The notes beneath the pieces are model-generated. The model was not told where the DNA came from and ran no database searches. It saw only the letters and a program-made list of their open reading frames with translations. Made by a program: the position numbers and the translations under genes. From Sinorhizobium mexicanum (lineage in GTDB: Bacteria > Pseudomonadota > Alphaproteobacteria > Rhizobiales > Rhizobiaceae): DNA of 64,000 nucleotides. Positions 51,427 through 60,800 of the stretch are shown here, piece by piece. The DNA lies in contig NZ_CP041238.1 in assembly GCF_013488225.1 (NCBI RefSeq), positions 3,435,501 through 3,499,500 of the forward strand, in the 5' to 3' direction. Within the stretch, counting starts at the first letter, position 1. Each line of letters opens with the position of its first letter.

Positions 51427-53079
51427 CTAGGCTGCCGGCACCAGTCGGCTTTCCAGCAGGTCTCCGGTCTCGCGCAGTCGCGGATAGGCCATGGTCGTGA
51501 CCAGCGAATTGACCTCCTTCAGCGCCCGGACGATCTCCAGATGCATGTCGCTCGACTGGATGCTCGCCGCGATACCCTGCCGAAGCCGCTCCAGGTGGCT
51601 CTTGCTGCTCTCCTCGACGAGACGGCGCACATGCTCTTTCTGCCGGACCATCTCGCGGGCGATCACAGGGTCAGGCGAGACGAGAAGATTGGCCGCGAGC
51701 CTGACATTGGAAAACACGGCAGCGTGCAGCAAGGTGAGCTCACGCCACCCCTCCTGCGAGAAGGCGCCGGCGCCATCCAGCCGCTCCTCGGCCATCTGCA
51801 GGAGGTTTTTCGCGACGACGTCGCCGGCATATTCGAGATGGATTGCCGCCTCTGTAAGCTCGATGCCCCGCCGCGATTGTTCCTCTGTCAGAACACCGCG
51901 ATTGACGGCCGCGATATAGAGCTTGATCTCGCGATGCGCCCGGTGGATGTCCCCGTCGATACTGCGTAGCGCCTTCACTGTCTCCAGCGTCGGTGACTGA
52001 ATGACTGCCATCACCGGATCCAGCATTCGGGCAATGAGATTGCCCATGTGCAACACCTCGCGCGCCGCGGCTGCAAGCGCCTGCGCCGGCTTGTCGATCA
52101 GCGAATGGTCGAGCGCGCTGGCATGGGCCGCAAGGTCACCCTCTGCCGGCGCCTCGGGTGTGAGGAGCCTGACGAGACGCGCCATCAGACCGCACGAGAC
52201 GAGCCCGATGAGAACCAGCGCGGCATTGAAGAGCACATGCAAGTTGACGAGTTTGCCGGCGACCGTATCGCCCGGAAGCCAGACGAAGCGGGCGTGCAGC
52301 GAAAACAGAGCGAAGACCGCCGCACTGAACAACGCGCGAAAGAGAAGATTACCGAGCGGCAGGCGCCGACCTTCAACCGGAAGCCCGCGGGTCAGCCAGA
52401 GAGCGATCAGTCCCCCGCCGAGATTGACGCCGAGAACCAGGGGAATGCCAACCTCCAGCGGCACGAGCCCCTTTGCCGCAAAGGTCAGGATCAGCAGGAT
52501 CGCCGCCACGCTGGAATGCAGCGCCCAGGTGAAGACCGCCGCGAGGACCATCACCGTCAGGGCATCCGTCCCCAGGAAGGCGATGGCGGAGGGCAGAAGC
52601 GGGCTTTGTGTCAGCGGCTGCGTCGCATGACCGATCATCTGGAGCGACAGCAGCAGCAGTCCGATACCGAGCACGGCGCGCCCGGCTTCGGTGATCTTGC
52701 GCATCGACGCTTTCAAATGCATGAGACCGCCGGCTGCGACGAACAGCGGCGCCAGCCAATGCAGGTCGAAGGACAGGATCTTGACGACCAGCGCCGAGCC
52801 AAGATCGGCCCCGAGAAGCACCGCCAGTCCGATATCGAGCCCGAGCGCACCGCTGATGGCGAAGCCGGCCGCAAGCATCGCGACGGCCGTCGAACTCTGC
52901 AACGCGATCGCCACCACACAACCGTAGACGGCCGCGCGTGGCCGTCCGCCGGAGCCGCCGACGGTTCGCGCGACGATGTCACCCGACGCCGTTTCGACGC
53001 CTTTTTTCACGAGACTGACGGCATAGAGCAACAGGACGGTGGCGGCGGCAAGTTCGAGGGCGACGGCCGGGAGGTTCAT
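51427..53079 (-). CDS. Na/Pi cotransporter (NptA/PhoU-domain) family protein
   Basis: 550-residue protein with two Na/Pi-cotransporter repeats (about residues 5-150 and 165-290; paired motifs AIALQSSTAVAML and TWALHSSVAAILL carry the QSS/HSS signature) and a C-terminal PhoU-like helical domain (about 340-540). Bacterial NptA-type proteins move phosphate with sodium, and the PhoU part may tune flux. Next to phnA, which releases Pi inside the cell, a role in phosphate balance is likely. It ends about 15 bp before the phnW candidate operator and is divergent from the LysR gene. Confidence 0.88.
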   Translation of the reverse strand: MNLPAVALELAAATVLLLYAVSLVKKGVETASGDIVARTVGGSGGRPRAAVYGCVVAIALQSSTAVAMLAAGFAISGALGLDIGLAVLLGADLGSALVVKILSFDLHWLAPLFVAAGGLMHLKASMRKITEAGRAVLGIGLLLLSLQMIGHATQPLTQSPLLPSAIAFLGTDALTVMVLAAVFTWALHSSVAAILLILTFAAKGLVPLEVGIPLVLGVNLGGGLIALWLTRGLPVEGRRLPLGNLLFRALFSAAVFALFSLHARFVWLPGDTVAGKLVNLHVLFNAALVLIGLVSCGLMARLVRLLTPEAPAEGDLAAHASALDHSLIDKPAQALAAAAREVLHMGNLIARMLDPVMAVIQSPTLETVKALRSIDGDIHRAHREIKLYIAAVNRGVLTEEQSRRGIELTEAAIHLEYAGDVVAKNLLQMAEERLDGAGAFSQEGWRELTLLHAAVFSNVRLAANLLVSPDPVIAREMVRQKEHVRRLVEESSKSHLERLRQGIAASIQSSDMHLEIVRALKEVNSLVTTMAYPRLRETGDLLESRLVPAA

Positions 53080-53139
53080 GGGCGCGCTCCGGAAAGAGGA
53101 TGGAATCCGGAAACTATCCCTTGCCGCTTTACATAAATC

Positions 53140-53166
53140 AAATCGTTCGTTTTAATGAAACTATAG
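53140..53166. promoter_or_regulatory. Candidate LysR operator between Na/Pi gene and LysR gene
   Basis: AAATCGTTC, 12 bases, CTATAG, matching the element upstream of phnW. It is 26 bp before the LysR start and 61 bp before the Na/Pi start, a normal place for an autoregulated divergent promoter. Confidence 0.6.
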
Positions 53167-53191
53167 ACGAAATCTATCTAGGATCGTTCGC

Positions 53192-54067
53192 ATGCGTTAC
53201 GTCCAGCTTCGCGCCTTCCATAACGTGGCTATCCATGGTGGCTTCTCGCGCGCGGCGGAAGCGCTCTTCCTCACGCAGCCTGCCGTCTCGGACCAGGTCC
53301 GCAAGCTTGAGGAGGAATACGACGTCCTGCTCTTCAACCGAAACAAAAAGCAGGTGACGCTGACCCAGGCGGGCCAGCAGCTGCTGGAAGTCACCCGCCG
53401 CATGTTCGACGTCGAGCAGCAGGCGCTGGACCTGCTTTCGGAGTCCCGGGCGCTTCGCGCGGGCAAGCTGCGGATCGTCGCCGACGCCGCCCACCACCTT
53501 CTGCACATACTCGCCGCCTTCCGCCGCGCCTACCCGTCGGTACAGGTCTCGATCGACTCGGGCAATACCGAGACGGTCATCACCAGCCTGCACGCCTACG
53601 AGGCGGATATCGGCGTTCTCGGCGAAATCCCGCAATCCAGCGATTTCGAGATCCTGAAACTCAACTCCACACCGATCATCGCGTTCGCGAGCCGCGACTT
53701 TCCCCTCGCCGGTCAAAAGACCGTCACCTTCGCAGATCTCGTCAAGCACCCGCTCGTCATGCGCGAACAAGGCTCCAAGACCCGCCAGAAGCTGGAGGCG
53801 ATGGCCAAACAATACGGCATACCGCTGACGCCGCTGATTGAAGCTGAAGGCCGCGAGGCGGTGCGCGAGATCGTCGCGGCGGGCGGCGGCGTCGGCTTCG
53901 TTTCCTCAGCCGAGTTTGGGCAAGACAGTCGTCTGGTTCCCATTCAGATAGACGCACCGGAAATGCTCATGGACGAGGCTCTGATCTGCCTGCGCGAGCG
54001 CAGCAACGGCAAGCTCGTGAGCGCGTTTTTCAATATCGCGCGTGGGCTTGCGCCAATAGCGACATGA
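53192..54067 (+). CDS. LysR family regulator of phosphonate genes
   Basis: 291-residue LysR-type regulator. The N-terminal winged helix (about 1-60) includes GGFSRAAEALFLTQPAVSDQVRKLEEEY. The C-terminal effector domain (about 88-290) has two periplasmic-binding-like lobes. It is encoded divergently from the Na/Pi gene and near phnWAY. LysR regulators activate AEP degradation operons in other bacteria, so control of phnWAY by AEP or an intermediate is a fair inference. AGGA lies upstream of the ATG. It is not cotranscribed with the following leftward Lrp gene. Confidence 0.9.
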   Translation: MRYVQLRAFHNVAIHGGFSRAAEALFLTQPAVSDQVRKLEEEYDVLLFNRNKKQVTLTQAGQQLLEVTRRMFDVEQQALDLLSESRALRAGKLRIVADAAHHLLHILAAFRRAYPSVQVSIDSGNTETVITSLHAYEADIGVLGEIPQSSDFEILKLNSTPIIAFASRDFPLAGQKTVTFADLVKHPLVMREQGSKTRQKLEAMAKQYGIPLTPLIEAEGREAVREIVAAGGGVGFVSSAEFGQDSRLVPIQIDAPEMLMDEALICLRERSNGKLVSAFFNIARGLAPIAT

Positions 54068-54130
54068 GCGCGGTGTTCAGGCCGACATCAAGCCGACGCG
54101 AGCCGCTATCGGCCGCGTCGAACGCAGTCT

Positions 54131-54604
54131 TCATGTGCGGTTAGTCCGCCCCTTGGGCCGCGTCGCCAGCACATTGCGGATCGAAAAGCTTGAATGGATG
54201 CGCAGGACGCCCGGTAGGGCCGAGAGGATTTCCTTGTGGATGCGCTCGAACTCGCCCGCATTGGCGACCTCGACCCGCAGAAGATAATCCGAACCACCCG
54301 TCATTAGAAAACACTCGCGGATTTCCGGATGTCGGCGGACCGCCGCCTCGAAACGGTCGAGATAGTCTTCCGTCTGCCGCTCCAGCGTGATGTTGATGAT
54401 GACGGCAATCGTCGCCTCGACGGTCGACGTATCCACCAGCGCCGTATAGCCACGGATAACGCCGCCCTGCTCCAGCAGCTTGATCCGCCTGAGACAGGCA
54501 GACGGCGAGAGCCCGACCTCAGCCGCGAGCCTGGCATTGCTCATACGCGCGTCGAGCCGCAGGAGCCGAAGGATGTTGCGGTCGATCGCGTCCAGTGCCG
54601 TCAT
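54131..54604 (-). CDS. Lrp/AsnC family transcriptional regulator
   Basis: 157-residue Lrp/AsnC protein: helix-turn-helix at about 5-60 (ARLAAEVGLSPSACLRRIKLLE) and RAM ligand-binding domain at about 70-145. Divergent from the alanine racemase and D-amino-acid dehydrogenase genes, the usual place of the local activator (DadR/AlaR-like) that senses alanine. The 125-bp spacer should contain both promoters; I could not define an operator. Confidence 0.9.
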   Translation of the reverse strand: MTALDAIDRNILRLLRLDARMSNARLAAEVGLSPSACLRRIKLLEQGGVIRGYTALVDTSTVEATIAVIINITLERQTEDYLDRFEAAVRRHPEIRECFLMTGGSDYLLRVEVANAGEFERIHKEILSALPGVLRIHSSFSIRNVLATRPKGRTNRT

Positions 54605-54729
54605 TGCAGATTATTCCAACTATTCGTCATTCCTTTCAAAAATCATAAATCTGCACAACGCTCAATCGCTATTTCCTCGGCAATTTCACGATCATTTCAC
54701 TAGGCTCCCATCTAGATGGGGGACCGGGA

Positions 54730-55863
54730 ATGGACAGCACGCTACAGGAAAACATGCCGGGCAGGAGCGCCAGCACGGGCGGTGCGTCTGGCTACCTGAC
54801 AATCGATCTCAACGCTCTTGCCCGCAACTATGAAAGGCTAGCGGCGGAGGTTGCGCCCACGCGCGCCGCGGCCGTCGTCAAGGCCGACGCCTATGGCCTC
54901 GGCGCCGACCAGGTCACAGCAAAACTCTATGCGCGCGGCTGCCGCCATTTCTTCGTGGCTCAGTTCGTCGAGGCTCTCCGCCTGCGTCCGCGTCTTCCCG
55001 CCGACGCCACGCTCTTCGTATTGAACGGCCTCCAACCCGGTGACGAGAAGGCCTGCGCCCGGGACGGTATCGTTCCGATCATCAATTCGCTGGAACAGTG
55101 GCAGCAGTGGTCTCAGGCCGCGCGGGCACTCGGACGCCGCCTCCGCGCCGCGCTGCAATTTGATACCGGCATGTCGCGCCTCGGCGTGCCGCCGGAACAC
55201 AGGGCGGCCCTTGCCGGCCTGGTGAAAGCGGACCGCGGGATCGAGGTTCTGTTCGTCATGAGCCACCTTGCATCCGCCGACGATACCACGAGCGAGCAGA
55301 ACGGCGATCAACTCGCCGAGATGAACCTCGTCGCGGCCGAGTTTCCGCAGTTCGACGTCTGCTTTGCCAATTCGGGCGGCATCTTCCTCGACAAGGCCTA
55401 TCATGGCGTACTCGCCCGCCCGGGCATCGCGCTCTATGGGGGCGCACCAACCACCGGCATGCCGAACCCGATGGAACCGGTCGTGCGCCTGGAGGTCGCG
55501 GTGGTCCAAACGCGCACCGTGCCGGCCGGCACACGCATCGGCTACAGCGGTACCCATGCCACGGTGTGCGAAACGCGCCTTGCCACCATCGCCGCCGGCT
55601 ATGCGGACGGCCTGCCTCGCAGCCTGAGTGACCGCGGCGCGGTTTACTGCGACGGCATCCGGCTGCCCATCGTCGGGCGCGTGTCGATGGACAGCATCAC
55701 CATCGACGTGTCCACCTTACCGGAAGGCCGTCTGCGCCTCGGCAGCCTCGTGGAAGTCCTCGGGCCCCACCAGACACTCGAAGGACTCGCCCGCGACGCT
55801 GGCACCATTTCCTATGAAATCCTGACGAGCCTCGGCCATCGCTACGAGCGACGGTACTGCTGA
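54730..55863 (+). CDS. alr: Alanine racemase
   Basis: 377-residue PLP-dependent alanine racemase. The N-terminal barrel carries the Schiff-base lysine in [10 protein letters not shown] (about residue 47); the C-terminal beta domain supplies the second catalytic base, Tyr of IGYSGTHAT (about 273). Next to dadA and an Lrp regulator it is the catabolic (DadX-type) enzyme that turns L-alanine into D-alanine for oxidation. About 20 extra residues precede the conserved start; GGGGAC lies upstream of the ATG. Confidence 0.92.
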   Translation: MDSTLQENMPGRSASTGGASGYLTIDLNALARNYERLAAEVAPTRAAAVVKADAYGLGADQVTAKLYARGCRHFFVAQFVEALRLRPRLPADATLFVLNGLQPGDEKACARDGIVPIINSLEQWQQWSQAARALGRRLRAALQFDTGMSRLGVPPEHRAALAGLVKADRGIEVLFVMSHLASADDTTSEQNGDQLAEMNLVAAEFPQFDVCFANSGGIFLDKAYHGVLARPGIALYGGAPTTGMPNPMEPVVRLEVAVVQTRTVPAGTRIGYSGTHATVCETRLATIAAGYADGLPRSLSDRGAVYCDGIRLPIVGRVSMDSITIDVSTLPEGRLRLGSLVEVLGPHQTLEGLARDAGTISYEILTSLGHRYERRYC

Positions 55864-55892
55864 TCCCCTTCTTCTTCCCCAGTGAGGACACC

Positions 55893-57143
55893 ATGAAAGT
55901 TATCGTTCTCGGCGCCGGCATCGTCGGCGTCACGTCTGCCTACCAGCTTGCCAAGGCTGGACACGAGGTGACCGTCATCGACCGCCAACAGGGCCCGGCG
56001 CTCGAAACGAGCTTCGCCAATGCCGGCGAAGTTTCGTTCGGCTATTGCTCGCCCTGGGCGGCACCCGGTATTCCGATGAAGGCGATGAAGTGGCTGTTCA
56101 TGGAGCACGCGCCGCTGATCCTGCGCCCCAAGATCGATGCCGCCATGCTGTGCTGGCTGGCGCGAATGCTCGCCAATTGCACCTCGAAGCATTACGCGAT
56201 CAACAAGAGCCGCATGTTGCGGCTTGCCGACTACAGCCGCGTTTCGCTTGCGGCGCTGCGCGCCGAGACAGGCATCGCCTATGACGAGCGTATGCAGGGC
56301 ACGCTGCAATTGTTCCGCACGCAGCAGCAGCTCGACGCCTCGGCCAAGGATATCAAAGCGCTCGCCGCCGATGGCATTCCTTATGAGGTGCTCGACCGCG
56401 ACGGCTGCATCCGCGTAGAGCCGGCTCTAAAGCATGTCCGAGACAAGATCGTCGGCGGCCTGCTGACACCGAAGGACGAGACCGGCGACTGCTTCAAGTT
56501 CACCAATGCGCTCGCAAAGAAAGCGGAAGAGCTCGGCGTGCGCTTCGCCTACGGCACGGAAATCAAGCGGCTGGATGTCGAGGCCGGCCAGGTACGCGGC
56601 GTCGTCACCGTCAAGGAAAGACTCGCCGCCGATGCGGTCGTCGTCGCGCTCGGCAGCTATTCGCCGCTGCTGGTGCGGCCCTTCGGCATCCGCCTGCCGG
56701 TCTATCCGGTCAAAGGCTATTCGCTCACCATCCCGATCACCAACGCCTCACGTGCGCCGGAATCGACGGTGATGGACGAGACCTACAAGATTGCGATCAC
56801 GCGGCTCGGCGACCGCATCCGAGTTGGTGGAATGGCGGAAATTTCTGGCTACACCAACGATCTCGGCGAGGCCCGCCGCCGCACGCTGGAACATTCCGTC
56901 ACCGACCTCTTCCCGGGCGGCGACGCCGGCAAAGCCTCGTTCTGGTCCGGACTGAGGCCGATGACGCCGGACGGCACGCCGGTCATCGGACCCACGAAGA
57001 TTGCTGGCCTGTTTCTCAATACCGGCCACGGGACCCTCGGCTGGACGATGAGTTCGGGCTCGGCCCGAGTCATCGCCGATCTTGTTTCCGGCCGCAAGCC
57101 AGAAATCGATGCCGCCGATTTCGCCGTCGCACGGTATGCCTGA
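55893..57143 (+). CDS. dadA: D-amino-acid dehydrogenase small subunit DadA
   Basis: 416-residue membrane-associated FAD dehydrogenase that oxidises D-alanine to pyruvate and ammonia, passing electrons to the respiratory chain. FAD motif [16 protein letters not shown] at 4-19, [22 protein letters not shown] near 39-60 and [14 protein letters not shown] near 378 match the DadA family. GAGGACACC precedes the ATG, 29 bp after the alr stop. Pyruvate-dependent PhnW produces alanine, so this pair could recycle the carbon skeleton. Confidence 0.94.
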   Translation: MKVIVLGAGIVGVTSAYQLAKAGHEVTVIDRQQGPALETSFANAGEVSFGYCSPWAAPGIPMKAMKWLFMEHAPLILRPKIDAAMLCWLARMLANCTSKHYAINKSRMLRLADYSRVSLAALRAETGIAYDERMQGTLQLFRTQQQLDASAKDIKALAADGIPYEVLDRDGCIRVEPALKHVRDKIVGGLLTPKDETGDCFKFTNALAKKAEELGVRFAYGTEIKRLDVEAGQVRGVVTVKERLAADAVVVALGSYSPLLVRPFGIRLPVYPVKGYSLTIPITNASRAPESTVMDETYKIAITRLGDRIRVGGMAEISGYTNDLGEARRRTLEHSVTDLFPGGDAGKASFWSGLRPMTPDGTPVIGPTKIAGLFLNTGHGTLGWTMSSGSARVIADLVSGRKPEIDAADFAVARYA

Positions 57144-57412
57144 ACACTCACAACCAGACTTTAACGGAGAGTCCCGTCGGTGCTGGGATGCCATGACAAC
57201 CGCCTTGAGGGGACCGAGAACGACGACGGAACGCTTCGGGGTTACGGGCACGTTAACCGTTCCCTCGTGCAGAAGGTCGTCGTTGCGCCTGCCCCTGGTC
57301 ACCGACGCGCAGAACTCCCCCCTTTATGGCCCGACTGGCATCAATCTTCGCCGCGCAGGATGGGGGTATGCGGCTGGGCAAGGCGAGGTGCTGTGGGTGC
57401 GCCGAGGGCTTA

Positions 57413-57508
57413 GCGCATCGGCCCGAAAATCGGAATCGGTTTTCGGAAAGCACGATGCGTGGATTCAAAGACTTACAGCGTCCTTTGTGCGTCCTGAAGG
57501 ACGCACGG
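57413..57508 (+). repeat. Dispersed rhizobial intergenic repeat, copy 2
   Basis: Near-identical inverse copy of 33518-33614, with the hairpins CGAAAATCG-GAAT-CGGTTTTCG and GTGCGTCCTGAAGGACGCAC. It lies in the 669-bp gap (57144-57812) between two convergent genes. Apart from this repeat and the terminator at 57533, I see nothing supported there. Confidence 0.75.
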
Positions 57509-57532
57509 GTCTGTCGTCGGCGTGCTGAAGCA

Positions 57533-57570
57533 AAAAAAGCCCCGGTGTCTTTCGACGTCGGGGGCTTTTG
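57533..57570. terminator. Probable bidirectional terminator in convergent gap
   Basis: GCCCC...GGGGGC hairpin with an inner GTGTC-TTTC-GACGT arm, flanked by seven A on the left and TTTT on the right. It can act on the leftward long gene (seven U) and more weakly on the rightward dadA transcript. Confidence 0.65.
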
Positions 57571-57812
57571 TGATCTGGTTGCGGGGGCCTGATCACACAG
57601 AGACCTGAAAAAATATAAAGCCGCGAGCTGGCTGTGCGGCAACAGTTTCCGCTTTTGCGCCAACAGCAACGTTGGCAGTCGGATCTGCCTAATAGCATCG
57701 GACGTGGAACAATATCGGTTAGCGCCGCCCCTTGCGCATTCGGTCGAATCTGAAATCGTCCTCCGCAGCCGTCCGGCCGCGGAAGCCGCTTCGCACTATT
57801 CAACCCGATGCC

Positions 57813-60800
57813 TCAGACGGCGAGTTGCGGCCGGAAGACCACATCGGCCCAGTAGTTGGCGGAAGCGAAAGTGTCGGTCGGGAACAGGCCCGCAGTGGCA
57901 TTTCCACCGTATGCGTAAACGCCGTTGCCGCCGGCGGCGCCGCTTGATGGGGCAGTCAGCGGACCATTCGTGACCGCGCCGGTGAAGAAGTTGTCCGTCG
58001 CCACATAGAAGCCGGTCGTGTGGTAGGACGCGATATAGGTGGTGTTGGCGCTGATCGAGACGGGTGTCGACAGCGCAACTGTCTGCCAGCCGCTGGCCGC
58101 CGTGTTGGTGAATGTGGCGCTGGCGAGTTTGGTGCCGGTCGCGGTCCACAGGTCGAGCACGTTCTGCCCGGTGTCGCTGGAACTGCGGTAGAATTTCAGC
58201 GCCGTGATCTGGCCGGCAACGTTCGCCTGAAACTTGACGCCGACCTCGAGCTGCTGGCCGTCGTTGAGGCTTGCCTGGGCCGGCGTGGCGGATGCGCTGA
58301 ACAGGCTGTAGGTCGTGGGAGCTGTCGATATGGCGATGTTGAAGGTCTCGCTGGCAGCGAGGCTGCCGAGATCGGCGGCCGTGACCCGGATCGCCAGCGT
58401 GCCGACATCGGCCGCCGTCGGCGTGCCGCTGAACGTCCGTGTCGAAGCGTTGAAGCTCAGCCAGCCGGGAAGCGGCGAGCCGTCGGCGGCGGTCGCCGTA
58501 TAGGTGAGCGTGTCGCCGTCGTCGACATCGGTGAAGGTGCCGGTCGGCAGCACCAGCGAGAAGGCCGAGCCGACGGTGGCGTTCTGATTGGCGGTCTGGG
58601 CCGCGAGCACCGGCGCGTCATTGGCGCCGTGGATGGTGACGGTGAGCGTGGCCGTCGAGGTGGCGCCGGCTGCATCGCGCATCGTGTAGCTGAAGACGTC
58701 GGTCAGCGTGTTGGTCGACTGCCGCAAGGCCTGCACCGCGGCATCATTCTCGTTGACGCTGTAGGTGAAGGCGCCCGACGCATTGAGCACCAGGCTGCCA
58801 TGCGCGCCGGCAAGCGCCGTGCCGAGCGTGCCGGTCGTCGTCCCGAACCGGACCGCAGTGACGGTTTTGGTGTCGCCGGCATCCGGATCGGTATCATTGG
58901 TGAGCACATTGCCGCTGGCCGGCGCCCCGCCCGTGTCGTTGAGGACGCCGCCCTTCTCGGTGGCGTCGCCGCTGTCGGCGACCGCCGTCGGCGCCGTGTT
59001 CGGCGTCGGCGTCACGGTGATGTTGAAGGTTTCGCTGGTGGCAAGGCTGCCGAGATCGGCGGCCGTGACCCGGATCGCCAACGTGCCGACATCGGCCGCC
59101 GTCGGCGTGCCGCTGAACGTCCGTGTCGAAGCGTTGAAGCTCAGCCAGCCGGGAAGCGGCGAGCCGTCGGCGGCCGTGGCCGTGTAGGCGAGCGTGTCGC
59201 CGTTGTCGACATCGGTGAAGGTGCCGGTCGGCAGCACCAGCGAGAAGGCGGTGTCGACGACGGCGTTCTGATTGGCGGTCTGGGCCGCGAGCACCGGCGC
59301 GTCATCGGCGCCGTGGATGGTCACGGTGAGCGTGGCCGTCGAGGTGGCGCCGGTTGCGTCGCGCATCGTGTAGCTGAAGACGTCGGTCAGCGTGTTGGTC
59401 GACTGCCGCAAGGCCTGCACCGCGGCATCATTCTCGTTGACGCTGTAGGTGTAGAGACCCGACGCATTGAGCACCAAGCTGCCATGCGCGCCGGCGAGCG
59501 CCGTGCCGAGCGTGCCGGTCGTCGTCCCGAACCGGACCGCAGTGACGGTTTTGGTGTCGCCGGCATCCGGATCGGTATCATTGGTGAGCACATTGCCGCT
59601 GGCCGGCGCCCCGCCTGATCCGTTGGCGACGCCGCCCCTCTCGGTCGCGTCGCCCGTATCTGCAACCGCCGTCGGCGTGGTGTTCGGCGTCGCCGGCCTG
59701 AAGACCACATCGGCCCAATAGTTGGTGGCGCTGGAAGTCCTATTCGGGAAGACGCCGTTGGTGCTGCTGCCACCATAGCGGAAGACGCCATTGCCACTGG
59801 CCGGCGCCGTCAGCGGGCCGCTCGTGACGGCGCTTGTGAAGTAGTTGGTTGTCGCCACGTAGAAGCCGGTCGTGTGGTAGGACGCGACATAGTTGGTGTT
59901 GGCGCTGATCGAGACGGGTGTCGACAGGGCAACTGTCTGCCAGCCGCTGGCCGCCGTGTTGGTGAATGTGGCGCTGGCGAGTTTGGTGCCGGTCGCGGTC
60001 CACAGGTCGAGCACGTTCTGCCCGGTGTCGCTGGCGCTGCGGTAGAATTTCAGCGCCGTGATCTGGCCGGCAACGTTCGCCTGGAACTTGACGCCGACCT
60101 CGAGCTGCCGGCCGTCGTTGAGGCTTGCCTGGGCCGGCGTGGCGGATGCGCTGAACAGGCTGTAGGTCGTGGGAGCTGTCGATATGGCGATGTTGAAGGT
60201 CTCGCTGGCAGCGAGGCTGCCGAGATCGGCGGCCGTGACCCGGATCGCCAGCGTGCCGACATCGGCCGCCGTCGGCGTGCCGCTGAACGTCCGTGTCGAA
60301 GCGTTGAAGCTCAGCCAGCCGGGAAGCGGCGAGCCGTCGGCGGCGGTCGCCGTATAGGTGAGCGTGTCGCCGTCGTCGACATCGGTGAAGGTGCCGGTCG
60401 GCAGCACCAGCGAGAAGGCCGAGCCGACGGTGGCGTTCTGATTGGCGGTCTGGGCCGCGAGCACCGGCGCGTCATTGGCGCCGTGGATGGTGACGGTGAG
60501 CGTGGCCGTCGAGGTGGCGCCGGCTGCATCGCGCATCGTGTAGCTGAAGACGTCGGTCAGCGTGTTGGTCGACTGCCGCAAGGCCTGCACCGCGGCATCA
60601 TTCTCGTTGACGCTGTAGGTGAAGGCGCCCGACGCATTGAGCACCAGGCTGCCATGCGCGCCGGCAAGCGCCGTGCCGAGCGTGCCGGTCGTCGTCCCGA
60701 ACCGGACCGCAGTGACGGTTTTGGTGTCGCCGGCATCCGGATCGGTATCATTGGTGAGCACATTGCCGCTGGCCGGCGCCCCGCCCGTGTCGTTGAGGAC

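Noticed and set aside
57144..57812. Hidden small gene in the 669-bp convergent gap
   Set aside because: Only the dispersed repeat and a terminator are supported; short open frames there lack start signals and similarity.
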